DNA of 64,000 nucleotides from Bacteroides fluxus YIT 12057 (GTDB lineage Bacteria; Bacteroidota; Bacteroidia; Bacteroidales; Bacteroidaceae). Under the pieces are notes generated by a model. That model was not told the origin of the DNA and searched no databases. It saw nothing but the letters and a program-made list of their open reading frames with translations. Positions 17,356-27,736 of this stretch are shown here, in pieces. A program made the translations under genes and the position numbers. Location of the stretch: NCBI RefSeq assembly GCF_000195635.1, contig NZ_GL882689.1, positions 302,683-366,682 of the forward strand, in the 5' to 3' direction. The stretch's first letter is position 1, and each line of letters starts with the position of its first letter.

Positions 17356-19500
17356 ATGAAAAAAGTAAAATTAAATATGAAGAAGCAGTTGATATTGCTG
17401 CCTGCCCTGGCATTATCATTAGGAATGACTTCCTGTTCAGATTGGCTGGAGATGCCTTCTTACACCTCCGCCGATACCGAAACCGTATTTGCCAATGAGG
17501 CTACGGCCGATGCATACGTGTTGGGATGTTACAGGGGGATCATACCCACTGATATGATTTATCAGTTGGCCGAGGGCGAAACGGTGAGCCATCCCAGTGA
17601 AGATGGTTCGACGAATAACTCGAAGTATAACCTTGCCAACTGGTTTTATGGCAGTGGTTCTCCCGACTGGACTACCACCACGCTTTTCAATGAGGAATAT
17701 GGTGCGATCGAGTCGGCCAATATCGGTATCAAACGTCTGAAAGCCATGCCTGAAACGGCAAAGCGCAACTCTATGCTGGGTGAAGTGCTGGGGCTCCGTG
17801 CGTTTGCATACCTCAATCTGATCAGTATTTATGGGGATGTGCCGGCTATTTGGGAGCCTTTGGAAGATATGGACGCGAATGACGAAAATACATTCTATCC
17901 CAAACGTACGTCCCGCGATGTCATTTATGACCAGATTATAAAAGACTTGCAGGAGGCTGTAGGTTACTTGCCTTGGTTCAGCGAAAGCGGCTATGTCACT
18001 ACCGAACGCTTGACCAAGCAGGGGGCGTTGGCTTTGCTGGCCCGTACTGCTCTTTATGCGGGCGGTTATTCTTTGCGTTGGAATCTTGAAACCAATGATC
18101 CGGCTACTTTGAAAGTGGAGCGTCGCAGTGACGAGGCACGGGTTCGTGAGCTTTACCAGATTGCGAGTGATGCCTGCAAGGAGATTATAGGCCATGGTGA
18201 GAACTCGTTGATTCAGGCAAAGAACGATATGAGCGGTTTCCAATATATGTGGTATAATTTCTGCCAGCGTAATTTTACTTCCATCAATAATGAAATGATT
18301 TTCAGTTTGGCTCAATACGGATCTACCACAAATTCCAAGTGGGGGGTATATGCCCATCCTGGTACCCGTGGCGGTTTGTTTGGGTCCCGTAAGGCTATGA
18401 TTTCTATCTTGCCTACTTATTATTTGTCCTTTAAACCGGAGGATACCCGTCGTGATGTGACCTGTACCTCATACAGCATCTATTTCCTGGAAAAAGGAAA
18501 GGCGGATGATACATGGGTGGATGTAGGTACTACTTATTCTTGCATTATGTCTGGCAAGTTCCGTATCTCCTGGTGTGTGGCTCCGGCTCCTGACGCTACC
18601 AAACGTAATCTGAATATTCCTATCATCAGCTATCCTGATGTGTTGCTGATGTATGCGGAAGCACAGAATTTCTTGAATGGCGGTCCTACAGGAGAAGCAG
18701 TCAGTGCCTTGAAACAGATTCGTGACCGTGCCGGTATCGGTTCCCTTGACATCCCCTCTTCTAAAGAGGCGTTTGACGATGCGTTGGCTCAAGAACGTAA
18801 ATGGGAGTTGGGCGGTCAGTTGTTCCTGCGTACGGATTTAATCCGTATGGGACGTATCTCAAAAGAGATCAGAGCCACACAGCAAGCTATGAAGGATCTC
18901 TCGGACCGTAAGGGAGAATATGCGGACGTTCCTGTTTATCGCTTGTATAAGTTCCATAAGGATGCTCAGGAATATGGTGATAAATTCCTTGCCCTTGAAT
19001 ATATCGAGCTGACCGACGCACAGGAGATTGCCATTGCGACAAATGTTCCGAATGAGGTGAAAGTGAAGGATGATAAAGGAAAAGACGTGGTGGATAAAAA
19101 GGCTACTCAGCAATTGTATGATGCCTATCAGGCTGAGCTGCTTGATATTGTCCGTGCCCATGGCATGAAAGTGTCGGAGGGTGATAAGTGGTATCCTTGT
19201 AATATGTTCCAGGCATACACCAGTACGTTTAATGGCAAGGCTCGTAAGGCTGTAGGCTTCGGCGGTGGTTTCAACGCTTTGCAGATTGGCAAGATCCTTT
19301 ATCAGAACCCTACCGGTTCTTTTGAAAATGGTGGTAAATATCCGAATTGGATTGCCGCTCCTGATGGCAGTGATGGTATCTACTACGGCTATAAAGAGAA
19401 CTTCTCGGAGTTATTGCCGTTAGCGGACAAGTCATCCGGTCATCCGTTGGTTGACAATCCGAACCTGACGCAGCTTCCCGGTTATACAAGCTCAAAATAA
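17356..19500 (+). CDS. SusD/RagB-family glycan-binding lipoprotein (copy 1)
   Basis: This 714-residue surface lipoprotein caps the SusC channel and binds glycan. The lipobox lies in LGMTSCSDWLEMP, and the TPR-rich SusD fold is indicated by GEVLGLRAFAYLNLISIYGDVP and by YPDVLLMYAEAQNFLN with the following RDRAG. It is longer than the usual 500-600 residues, with an extra C-terminal region of about 150 residues. An in-frame ATG at 17377 is an alternative start. It begins 13 bp after susC and is followed by a terminator-like hairpin. Confidence 0.95.
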   Translation: MKKVKLNMKKQLILLPALALSLGMTSCSDWLEMPSYTSADTETVFANEATADAYVLGCYRGIIPTDMIYQLAEGETVSHPSEDGSTNNSKYNLANWFYGSGSPDWTTTTLFNEEYGAIESANIGIKRLKAMPETAKRNSMLGEVLGLRAFAYLNLISIYGDVPAIWEPLEDMDANDENTFYPKRTSRDVIYDQIIKDLQEAVGYLPWFSESGYVTTERLTKQGALALLARTALYAGGYSLRWNLETNDPATLKVERRSDEARVRELYQIASDACKEIIGHGENSLIQAKNDMSGFQYMWYNFCQRNFTSINNEMIFSLAQYGSTTNSKWGVYAHPGTRGGLFGSRKAMISILPTYYLSFKPEDTRRDVTCTSYSIYFLEKGKADDTWVDVGTTYSCIMSGKFRISWCVAPAPDATKRNLNIPIISYPDVLLMYAEAQNFLNGGPTGEAVSALKQIRDRAGIGSLDIPSSKEAFDDALAQERKWELGGQLFLRTDLIRMGRISKEIRATQQAMKDLSDRKGEYADVPVYRLYKFHKDAQEYGDKFLALEYIELTDAQEIAIATNVPNEVKVKDDKGKDVVDKKATQQLYDAYQAELLDIVRAHGMKVSEGDKWYPCNMFQAYTSTFNGKARKAVGFGGGFNALQIGKILYQNPTGSFENGGKYPNWIAAPDGSDGIYYGYKENFSELLPLADKSSGHPLVDNPNLTQLPGYTSSK

Positions 19501-19544
19501 GCGGTAAAGCTGTCTGTTATGATTGAATTTTAGGTTAGTAAATG

Positions 19545-19585
19545 AAAAAAGGGCGGACGCTTTGATTGTGTTCCGCCTTTTTTTG
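19545..19585 (+). terminator. Terminator-like hairpin after the first susD
   Basis: AAAAAAGGGCGGA is followed by TCCGCC (19572-19577) and a T7 run. The related sequence and hairpin after the second susD suggest it was duplicated with the susCD cassette. It may act as an attenuator that keeps downstream enzymes below SusCD levels. Confidence 0.65.
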
Positions 19586-19654
19586 TACTATGTTTGTCTC
19601 TAAGGGTAAATAGCCTTGCCAAGGGTGCCGTTAAATTATTTTCTTGTATAAAAT

Positions 19655-22600
19655 ATGAAAAATGAATATACGATGAAGTATATATCCTATTTACAGATGT
19701 ATGTGTGTCTGATAGCTGCACTGTTTCTTCTATACGGTTGTACCTCTGCTACTCTTCCTTGTCAGCCGGTTTTGGCCGATGTGCTGCATGGCTTTGAAAA
19801 TCCGCAAGATTCTACACGTACAAAAGTCTGGTGGTTTCATGGTGAAACTGAAACTACACGTGAAGGAATTACTGCCGATTTGGAGGCTTTCCGTCATGCA
19901 GGTGTCGGTGGAGTGGTTTACTATGATCAGGTACATTCTAAAAAAACGGAGGCACTGGATGCTTTTTCAGATGAATGGTGGTCTATGCTGTATTTTGCAG
20001 CCCGGGAGGCTGAACGTCTTGGATTGAGCTTTGAAGCACACGTCTCTAATGGATTTGTTGCCGGTGGTCCGTGGATTACGGAAGAATTGGGTATGCAGAT
20101 GTTGGCTGCTACTGATACTTTGGTGCATGGTAGGCAAAGCTTCTGCGGAAGATTGTCTCTGCCACAAAATAAATACAATTATTATCATGATGTTGCGGTA
20201 TTGGCTTTTCCTGTTTCCGGAGATCAATGGATAGCGAGTGATGCCCTTTCTCCTGTCATAACGTCTAACTTACCGAACTTCCCGGCAGCGGAAATTTTTT
20301 CAAAATATGGCTCATTAGTATGGATCCCTGCCCAGATTCCAGGCAGATCGGTTTATCTGAATCTGGATTTTGGTAAAAGGTTTACTGCACGAAGCATTAC
20401 TTATCAGGTACGTCCACGGGGAAAAGCTACAACAAGTGCGACAAATGTTCCTGCTCCTCCAGGAGATGTATTTGTGGGAACGGGATATCAAGTATTGCCG
20501 GATTTGGGAGAACTGGAAGTATCCGATGATGGAATACATTATACTAAAGTTTGTACATTAACCCCCATTTATAAAGCTCATTCCTCCTGGAAACAGAAAA
20601 CGGTGTCATTCCCTGCTGTAACAGGACGATATTTTCGTTTGAATCTGCATGACTGGTATATGGAAAATGACAGTCGCCGGAATATACAATTGGGTAATGT
20701 GGTATTGTCTCCACAGGCAAAGGTTGACCAATGGGAAGAGAAAGCGGGATTGTTTTCTGAGTATATAGAGAAAGACCATACACCTTCTTACCGGCCAAAT
20801 GAAGTGATAGACCGGAACAAGATTGTGGATATTTCTCAATTTATGAAGGCGGACGGGACACTCTCGTGGAATGTACCGGCAGGGGATTGGGTGATAATGA
20901 GGTTTGTCAATATTCCTACCGGCGGAAAGATCAAACATGGCCGCGCCAATTTGATGGGACTGGAATGTGATAAAATGTCAGTGGCTTCAACAAAAGTACA
21001 ATGGAATAATTATTTTAAAGTTATTCTAGACTCTTTGGCGAAACATGGCTTGCCGTTACATGGGATGGCAATGGATAGTCATGAGGCGGGTTCTCAGAAT
21101 TGGACTCCCGGTTTTGATGTTGAATTCCTAAAAAGACGTGGCTATGATTTGAAAGGTTTTCTGCCTGCGATGTTAGGGCATGTTGTGGGGAGCTCGGAAG
21201 AATCGGATGGAGTTCTGTATGATGTTCGCCGTACGATAGCAGATTTGATTTCAGATAACTATTATGGAACTTTAAATGAACTTTGCAGGGAGGCAGGAGT
21301 ACATTTTACGGCACAAGCTACAGGTAATGCACTTTGTATTGTAGCTGATCCTATTCAGGCAAAGGGGAAGGTGGATATTCCTCAAGGTGAATTTTGGGCC
21401 ATTCATCCGGATGGGAATTATGATATTAAAGAAAGTGCTTCTGCCGCTCATATATATGGTAAAAAGATAGCTTCTGCAGAGGCGTTTACCGATGTGAAGT
21501 TCAGTCAATCCCTTGCGTATATGAAGTCTCTGGCTGATTATGCTTATTGTTATGGAATCAATGAGTTTGTAGTATGTGCTTCAGCTTACCAGCCTTGGTT
21601 AGATAAATTGCCGGGTAGTACAGGTGGCGGACGCCATTATTGCTTGAATAGAAATAATACTTATTGGGATTATAGCAAGCCTTTTTGGGATTATCAGGCG
21701 CGTTGTGCTTATATGATGCGGCAAGGGATGCCTGTAGTTGATCTGTGCATTTATTTAGGTGAAAATGCACCGGTAAAAATACTGACACATCGTTTACCGG
21801 ATATACCAGGTGGCTATGACTTTGATGCTTTTACTTCAGATGCTCTGTTTAACAGAATGTCTGTAAAGGATGGAATGGTTTCCTTACCTGACGGCATGAG
21901 TTATCGGATGATGATTTTACCCCGGAATGGGGAATTGACTTTGGCGGCATTAAGAAAAATTGCGGCATTGGTCAAACGGGGTGTGAAAGTATATGGGCAT
22001 AGAGCTATTTATTCTGGTTCCTATACTGATATTGCAGAGAAAGAGGAATATAAAACCTTAGTGGAAAAACTTTGGGGGAGTAAATCTGCTTCCTCAGGGA
22101 TCAATCGTTATGGAGAAGGGGCCGTATGTTGGGGGATGACATTGACTGAAGCCCTGAAGGAGACTGGCTTGAAGCCGGACGTCCAAATGAATAGAGGGGA
22201 TATGAAAAAAGATAAGATCTGGTTCGCCCATCGTCGATTGAAAGATGCTGATGTTTATTTTCTGAACAATCATACAGATCAGGCAGTAGCCGATACCTTC
22301 TCTTTTAGGGCTTTGGGGAAAGTAGCTGAGTTATGGAACCCGGTTACCGGATTAAGATATGCCTTGCCTTCAACAACGTCCGGCGAAGGTATGCAGGTCT
22401 GTTCGTTGGCCATGGCTCCCCGTGAAGCTTATTTTGTGTTTTTTTCGGAACATAAATCCGGAGATTTATCTTTGCCTTTGACGGGAGAGAGGAGAATAGA
22501 AAAAATAGAAGGAACCTGGAATGTGTATTTTGATCCTAAAATGGGTGGTCCTGGAGAGGTGAGGTTTGACGAGTTGACAGACTGGACTTTAAATACCGAT

Positions 22601-22975
22601 ACTGATATCCGTTATTATTCTGGTACGGCTGTCTACAGGAAGGTTGTTAACATGCAGCAAGTTGATGAGGGTGGACGTTTGTTTCTGCAGTTTCCTATTT
22701 TGGCAGATATAGCCCGCATACGGGTAAATGGCCATGAAGCAGGTATTGTCTGGTGTTCTCCCTGGCAGATTGACATTACGGATTGGGTGCTTCCTGGAGA
22801 GAATAAACTGGAAATTGAGGTAGCCAATTCATTGATGAACCGGATGACAGGTGATGCCTCTCTGCCGCAGGCAAAACGTATTACATATGCTGTTCCGGAA
22901 ATAGCATCACCGGAGGATGAATTACTGCCTTCCGGTATCATTGGAGATATGATATTGATTTATTATAGGAAATAA
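19655..22975 (+). CDS. Alpha-L-rhamnosidase, GH106 family, lipoprotein (copy 2)
   Basis: This 1106-residue GH106 protein is related to but diverged from the one at 3162. Shared landmarks are KVWWFHGETETTREG at the barrel start, FEAHVSNGFVAGGPW, MAMDSHEAGSQNWTPGFD, the active-site region ending in PQGEFW, and a C-terminal galactose-binding domain (YSGTAVYRKV, RVNGHEAGIVWCSPW). The signal ends in a lipobox LYGC. ATG at 19655 is used; ATG at 19673 is possible. It lies after the first susCD pair and 23 bp before a GH43 gene. A different linkage or aglycone preference from copy 1 is likely but is inference. Confidence 0.9.
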   Translation: MKNEYTMKYISYLQMYVCLIAALFLLYGCTSATLPCQPVLADVLHGFENPQDSTRTKVWWFHGETETTREGITADLEAFRHAGVGGVVYYDQVHSKKTEALDAFSDEWWSMLYFAAREAERLGLSFEAHVSNGFVAGGPWITEELGMQMLAATDTLVHGRQSFCGRLSLPQNKYNYYHDVAVLAFPVSGDQWIASDALSPVITSNLPNFPAAEIFSKYGSLVWIPAQIPGRSVYLNLDFGKRFTARSITYQVRPRGKATTSATNVPAPPGDVFVGTGYQVLPDLGELEVSDDGIHYTKVCTLTPIYKAHSSWKQKTVSFPAVTGRYFRLNLHDWYMENDSRRNIQLGNVVLSPQAKVDQWEEKAGLFSEYIEKDHTPSYRPNEVIDRNKIVDISQFMKADGTLSWNVPAGDWVIMRFVNIPTGGKIKHGRANLMGLECDKMSVASTKVQWNNYFKVILDSLAKHGLPLHGMAMDSHEAGSQNWTPGFDVEFLKRRGYDLKGFLPAMLGHVVGSSEESDGVLYDVRRTIADLISDNYYGTLNELCREAGVHFTAQATGNALCIVADPIQAKGKVDIPQGEFWAIHPDGNYDIKESASAAHIYGKKIASAEAFTDVKFSQSLAYMKSLADYAYCYGINEFVVCASAYQPWLDKLPGSTGGGRHYCLNRNNTYWDYSKPFWDYQARCAYMMRQGMPVVDLCIYLGENAPVKILTHRLPDIPGGYDFDAFTSDALFNRMSVKDGMVSLPDGMSYRMMILPRNGELTLAALRKIAALVKRGVKVYGHRAIYSGSYTDIAEKEEYKTLVEKLWGSKSASSGINRYGEGAVCWGMTLTEALKETGLKPDVQMNRGDMKKDKIWFAHRRLKDADVYFLNNHTDQAVADTFSFRALGKVAELWNPVTGLRYALPSTTSGEGMQVCSLAMAPREAYFVFFSEHKSGDLSLPLTGERRIEKIEGTWNVYFDPKMGGPGEVRFDELTDWTLNTDTDIRYYSGTAVYRKVVNMQQVDEGGRLFLQFPILADIARIRVNGHEAGIVWCSPWQIDITDWVLPGENKLEIEVANSLMNRMTGDASLPQAKRITYAVPEIASPEDELLPSGIIGDMILIYYRK

Positions 22976-22998
22976 TATAGCGAATAATTACAATACTT

Positions 22999-24231
22999 AT
23001 GAAACGAATATTTTTATTGTTTGTGATGGGATGTGTTTGCCGGGTTTGGGCATATTGTCAGGAAACTGCTTATACCGCCCCTCTTGCTGAAATGGCATGG
23101 GCCAAACAGTTCTCGGGGGTCAGTGGTCCGGGCGTTGCCGTGGAAGGTGACGGCAGGGGCGGTTGGCGAAGTGGAGCGGATGGAGTTCTGTACTATGGCA
23201 ACCGGCCTCGTCCGGAATATAAGGAGGGAACTCTGCGGATGTGTACAGGCTCCGCTGTGGAATCAGGGCTGGTGCCTCCGATAAAACCCGCTTGGGAACT
23301 GCATCTGCGCGACGGTGTAGTGACTTTAGGAGGAGATGGCAACTATTACCTGACGGGATCTTCCGGTGATAATATCTGGGCCTGGGCAAAGGGCATTGAA
23401 CTATGGAAATCTGCCGATTTGCATAAATGGGAATATGTAGGTTTGGTTTGGGATATAGATAAGGAAGCCGATGATTGGGTCAAGGCTTGGCGCAAGCATC
23501 CGCGCCGTGCCGTACGGGCTGTCTGGGCGCCGGAGATACATTATATAAAAGGCAACTATTTTATTTGCTTCAGCATGTGTCCCGATGGTATCGGGATATT
23601 GAAAAGTAGTACAGGAAAACCGGAAGGGCCTTATGTTAACGCCTTCACAATAGACCGTCCCATTGTAAAGGGTATCGATGCTACCTTGTTTGAGGATGAA
23701 GATGGTAAGGTTTACTTTACTTATGGCCGTGCGGACGAGATAGCCTTGCTGAAAGAGGATATGAGTGGATTGGCCGAACCTTTCCGTAAAATAGTGATAG
23801 AGGATCCGGACCACAATCCCGCGCACCATGCAAAAAAATGTGTCGGGCGTGGTATGAATGATTTGGGACATGAAGGGGCGGTTCTTTTCAAGCGCGATGG
23901 AAAATATTATTTGGGGGCGGCAGATAATTACGAAGGCAGGTATTCTACATGTCTTGGTATTTCCGATAATATCTATGGCCCTTACAGGAAAAGGCATGAA
24001 TCTATACCTTGCGGTGGAGGAACAGGCTTCTTTAAGGACAAGGACGGTAATTGGTGGTGCAGTTATTTTGGTAATGACAGCCAATCGCATTTTAGGGAAA
24101 AGATAGGCTTCATCCGTACGGATTTTACAGAAGAAGGATTGGCGTATCCTGCCAAGGAGCAGCCTTTTGTCCAGCCGAAGGACCGGAAAGAGTGGGAGCG
24201 TACTTGGAATAAAGTTTGGAAAAACAATTAA
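22999..24231 (+). CDS. GH43-like five-bladed beta-propeller glycosidase
   Basis: This 410-residue exported protein has the GH43 pattern: a first-blade Asp in LRDGVVTLGGDGNYYLTG (D105, candidate base), a third-blade Asp in GIDATLFEDEDGKVYFTYG (D227, candidate pKa modulator) and a Glu in GHEGAVLFKRDGKYYLG (E292, candidate acid). GH43 members act on arabinose, galactose or xylose side chains; within this cluster, arabinan or galactan branches of rhamnogalacturonan I are plausible. The subfamily cannot be named from the sequence. The signal peptide is less typical (MKRIFLLFVMGCVCRVWAYCQ). It is followed by a clear terminator. Confidence 0.8.
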   Translation: MKRIFLLFVMGCVCRVWAYCQETAYTAPLAEMAWAKQFSGVSGPGVAVEGDGRGGWRSGADGVLYYGNRPRPEYKEGTLRMCTGSAVESGLVPPIKPAWELHLRDGVVTLGGDGNYYLTGSSGDNIWAWAKGIELWKSADLHKWEYVGLVWDIDKEADDWVKAWRKHPRRAVRAVWAPEIHYIKGNYFICFSMCPDGIGILKSSTGKPEGPYVNAFTIDRPIVKGIDATLFEDEDGKVYFTYGRADEIALLKEDMSGLAEPFRKIVIEDPDHNPAHHAKKCVGRGMNDLGHEGAVLFKRDGKYYLGAADNYEGRYSTCLGISDNIYGPYRKRHESIPCGGGTGFFKDKDGNWWCSYFGNDSQSHFREKIGFIRTDFTEEGLAYPAKEQPFVQPKDRKEWERTWNKVWKNN

Positions 24232-24271
24232 ATTGTCTTGCTTTTTGTAATCTATTGATTATTAATGATTA

Positions 24272-24306
24272 ATCCTCCGCCATCTATTTGCGGAGGATAT
24301 TTTTTG
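24272..24306 (+). terminator. Rho-independent terminator after GH43
   Basis: Perfect arms ATCCTCCGC (24272-24280) and GCGGAGGAT (24290-24298) are followed by a T-rich tract. It ends the first susCD-GH106-GH43 unit. Confidence 0.85.
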
Positions 24307-24393
24307 TTATTTTATAGCTAATTGGATTTAAATAAAATCAAAAAATAAATAATAACAGCCAAAATGAGCATGGTGAATTCATAAAAGCTTCTC

Positions 24394-24401
24394 TACTTTT
24401 G
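24394..24401 (+). promoter_or_regulatory. Candidate -7 box for the second susC-susD pair
   Basis: TACTTTTG fits TAnnTTTG and lies about 80 bp before the start codon, almost the same distance as the candidate box of the first susC. Confidence 0.45.
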
Positions 24402-24481
24402 CATTCACAATATTCGTGTCCGATAACGGAGTTGCTTGGTTAATCTTAAATTTATTTATTAAATCTATATATTAATAATCT

Positions 24482-27400
24482 ATGAGAATCTTACACAAAA
24501 ATCTCAGTCTGTTAATAGTTCTGTTGATAGGCTGTCCTCTAAGCATTTTTGCTCAGAACAAGACGATTACCGGTACGGTCCGTGATGCATTGGACGTGGT
24601 GATTGGTGCTTCTGTAACTGTGAAAGGTGATAATTCTACCGGTACAATTACCGATATGGATGGTAACTTTAAACTTTCTGTGCCGGCTTCTGCCAAGGAG
24701 CTGGTGGTTTCCTTTATTGGCTATGAAAATCAGACGGTGGTTATTGGCAACAAGACTCATTTTGACATTACGCTGAAGGAATCTTCCGTGATGTTGGAGG
24801 AGGTAGTGGCTATCGGTTATGCAAAAGTTAAGCGTAAAGATTTGACGGCAGCTACCTCTTCGGTAGGAGGAAAAGACCTTGCCAAGGTGCCTGTTACTAC
24901 TGCTGCTCAAGCATTGTCCGGTAAAGCTGCCGGTGTGAATGTGGTACAGCAGAGCGGTGCTCCGGGAGCGGATATTCAAATTACTGTCCGTGGAGGTACA
25001 TCTATCACGCAAGGATCCGAACCCCTTTACATAGTGGATGGATTCCAGATGGACAATGGACTTCAGAACGTTGATATAAATGATATTGAAAGCATTGATG
25101 TAATGAAAGATGCTTCCGCTACAGCTATCTATGGTTCTGCCGGTGCCAATGGTGTTATCTTGATTACGACAAAGTCCGGTAAGGCTGGTAAGACGGAGGT
25201 TAATTACAATAGTTTCGTTAGTTTTTCAAAACTGGGAAAGAAACTGGACTTGCTGAGTGTGGAAGACTATGTGAAGTATCAGTATGAATTCCAGCTGTTG
25301 CGCGGCAATGAGGATAATTGGGCTGGGATTTTCGGTGGCGATGTCAATTCTTCTGATTTCTATACCGGTGTATATGACCGTATTGCTGATGGATATGGCA
25401 ACCGTGCCGGCATAGACTGGCAGGATGAAGTGTTCGGAAAGACAGGTATCATGCAGAATCACAATGTGAATATCAATGGAGGTAGTGAAAAAACTAAATA
25501 TATGTTGAGTTATAACTACACTGGTGAAGATGGCATTATGGCGAAGCATGGTTATGAGAAGAACAGTATCCGTGCCAAAATCAATCACGAGTTATGGAAA
25601 GGTGTCCGTTTTGATTTTTCTACCAGTCTGCAAATGACAAAAGTTGATGGTGGGGGTTCTTTGGGAGGTACGCTGAAGCAGACCATCCTGCAGCCTGTAA
25701 CCGGAGGTGAGCGATGGACCAATGACCAGTTGTTGGGAATGGATTTGGGCAGTCTTTTTGATGAGATGCCGGGTAGCAACAATTATGATACCAACAATCC
25801 TATTCTCAATAACAATGCCATCACAAACGAGAAATACACCCGTATGGCGACTGTAAATGCGGGACTTGAAATAGACATTATTAAGAACTTGACTTTCCGC
25901 ACTGCAGGAAACTATCAATGGAAGCAAATACGTCATGATTATTGGGATGATGGCAGTACAAAAACGGCTGCTTCTAATCAGAGTCCCAATGGGTATGGTT
26001 ACCGTAACAATGATGAGGCATTCCAGTGGCAGATAACCAACACGCTGAATTATGCTTTCGATGTGAAAGAGAATCATCATTTCAATGTTTTGTTGGGACA
26101 GGAAACTACTTATTGGGAGTCTATGAACTTGGATAATGAATACCGTAAGTTCTCTGACGGAAACTTCGGACTGAATGATGTGAGTATGGGTACTCCCAAT
26201 ACATGGCAATCAGGAAAGAGCAAAGTGGGATTGGTTTCTTTCTTCGGGCGTCTTTCTTATAACTTCAAAGACCGTTATTTGTTGAATGCTACTTTACGTG
26301 CTGACGGCTCTTCCAAGTTTGCTAAAGGAAATCAGTGGGATTATTTCCCTTCTGCCTCTGCGGCATGGCGTATTTCCGAGGAAGGTTTTATGGAAGAAGT
26401 GAAAGATGTATTCCAAAACTTGAAATTGCGCGTGGGTTATGGCGTGGCCGGTAATAACAAAATTGACAATAATATGTACGCTACTTCTTACGGTTCCGGT
26501 CATTATGGATATAACGGGAACGATTATATCACGTATGTACCGGGCACTACCCTTGGCAATAAAGATTTGAAGTGGGAGAAGACCAAGACTGTCAATGTAG
26601 GATTGGATGTGTCTGTATTGAACAGCCGTGTAAACCTTTCGGTTGATTGGTATAATAATGAATCAGCCAATTTGTTGATAAAAAACAAGATTCCTACTTC
26701 TACCGGTTATTCCAACCAGTTCCAGAACATTGGTTCTATCCGTAATCGTGGAGTAGAAATCGTATTGAATTCTACCAATATCCGTACCAAGGACTTTACT
26801 TGGTCAATGGACTTTAATATTGCTTTCAATAAGTCAAAAGTATTGGAGATTTACGGAGACGCCGAGACTGACCATTTTATTCAGGACTATGAGTCTCGTA
26901 TGGGTTTTAAAATACAGAAAGGTAAGTCTTTGGGTCAATTTTATGGCTTGATTTATGATGGAATATACACGACTGATGATTTTACTCAGAATGCTGACGG
27001 AGGGTACACACTGAATCCTGGTGTTCCTTATCTGAAAGGTTCCAATCGTGATAACGTGAAGCCGGGAGATGTCAAGTATAAACCTACAGCCGGTGAAACT
27101 GATGACAATGGAAATCCGGTATGGAGTGTGAATGACCGTACGGTGATTGGTAATGCCGCGCCTAAGTTTACGGGAGGATGGAACAATACTTTCACTTACA
27201 AAGGATTCGACTTGACTATTTTCATGAACTTTGTTGTAGGTAATGATGTGTTCAATATGAGTACTCAACGTTTTATAGGTCCGTATCTGGCCAATCAGAA
27301 TACCATAGCCAAGATGGCGAACCGCTTCATGCTGATTGATCCTCAGACCGGAAAGGAAAGCACAGACCTGAACCGTCTGGCAGCGATGAACCCGGGACAA

Positions 27401-27724
27401 TATAGTAAGGATATCATGTGGAATATATCCGGCAATAATAAGACCGCCATCAGTGATCATAGCAGCTACTATCTGGAAGACGGGTCTTACCTCCGCCTGA
27501 ATACTATTACATTAGGATATACATTGCCCAAGGCTTGGGTGAACCGGGCTAAAATAAGTAATGCGCGTATTTATTGTACATTGAATAATATCCATACGTT
27601 TACCGGGTATGAAGGTTACGACCCGGAAGTGTCTGCCTCAAGCAGTGCCTTGACACCGGGTATTGATAATTCTTCCTACCCTCGTGCAAAGAGCTGGGTA
27701 ATCGGTTTAAACTTAACATTTTAA
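24482..27724 (+). CDS. SusC-like TonB-dependent outer-membrane transporter (copy 2)
   Basis: This 1080-residue SusC/RagA-family transporter has the same domain order as copy 1: signal peptide, ITGTVRDALDVVIGASVTVKG domain, plug (EEVVAIGYAKVKRKDLTAA, LYIVDGFQM, DVMKDASATAIYGSAGANG) and a barrel ending in GLNLTF. The N-terminal 110 residues and the leader DNA are close to identical to copy 1 while the barrel is much more different. This suggests a tandem duplication followed by divergence of the ligand-facing parts. Its SusD partner begins 12 bp downstream. Confidence 0.96.
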   Translation: MRILHKNLSLLIVLLIGCPLSIFAQNKTITGTVRDALDVVIGASVTVKGDNSTGTITDMDGNFKLSVPASAKELVVSFIGYENQTVVIGNKTHFDITLKESSVMLEEVVAIGYAKVKRKDLTAATSSVGGKDLAKVPVTTAAQALSGKAAGVNVVQQSGAPGADIQITVRGGTSITQGSEPLYIVDGFQMDNGLQNVDINDIESIDVMKDASATAIYGSAGANGVILITTKSGKAGKTEVNYNSFVSFSKLGKKLDLLSVEDYVKYQYEFQLLRGNEDNWAGIFGGDVNSSDFYTGVYDRIADGYGNRAGIDWQDEVFGKTGIMQNHNVNINGGSEKTKYMLSYNYTGEDGIMAKHGYEKNSIRAKINHELWKGVRFDFSTSLQMTKVDGGGSLGGTLKQTILQPVTGGERWTNDQLLGMDLGSLFDEMPGSNNYDTNNPILNNNAITNEKYTRMATVNAGLEIDIIKNLTFRTAGNYQWKQIRHDYWDDGSTKTAASNQSPNGYGYRNNDEAFQWQITNTLNYAFDVKENHHFNVLLGQETTYWESMNLDNEYRKFSDGNFGLNDVSMGTPNTWQSGKSKVGLVSFFGRLSYNFKDRYLLNATLRADGSSKFAKGNQWDYFPSASAAWRISEEGFMEEVKDVFQNLKLRVGYGVAGNNKIDNNMYATSYGSGHYGYNGNDYITYVPGTTLGNKDLKWEKTKTVNVGLDVSVLNSRVNLSVDWYNNESANLLIKNKIPTSTGYSNQFQNIGSIRNRGVEIVLNSTNIRTKDFTWSMDFNIAFNKSKVLEIYGDAETDHFIQDYESRMGFKIQKGKSLGQFYGLIYDGIYTTDDFTQNADGGYTLNPGVPYLKGSNRDNVKPGDVKYKPTAGETDDNGNPVWSVNDRTVIGNAAPKFTGGWNNTFTYKGFDLTIFMNFVVGNDVFNMSTQRFIGPYLANQNTIAKMANRFMLIDPQTGKESTDLNRLAAMNPGQYSKDIMWNISGNNKTAISDHSSYYLEDGSYLRLNTITLGYTLPKAWVNRAKISNARIYCTLNNIHTFTGYEGYDPEVSASSSALTPGIDNSSYPRAKSWVIGLNLTF

Positions 27725-27736
27725 TTCAAAAGAGAT

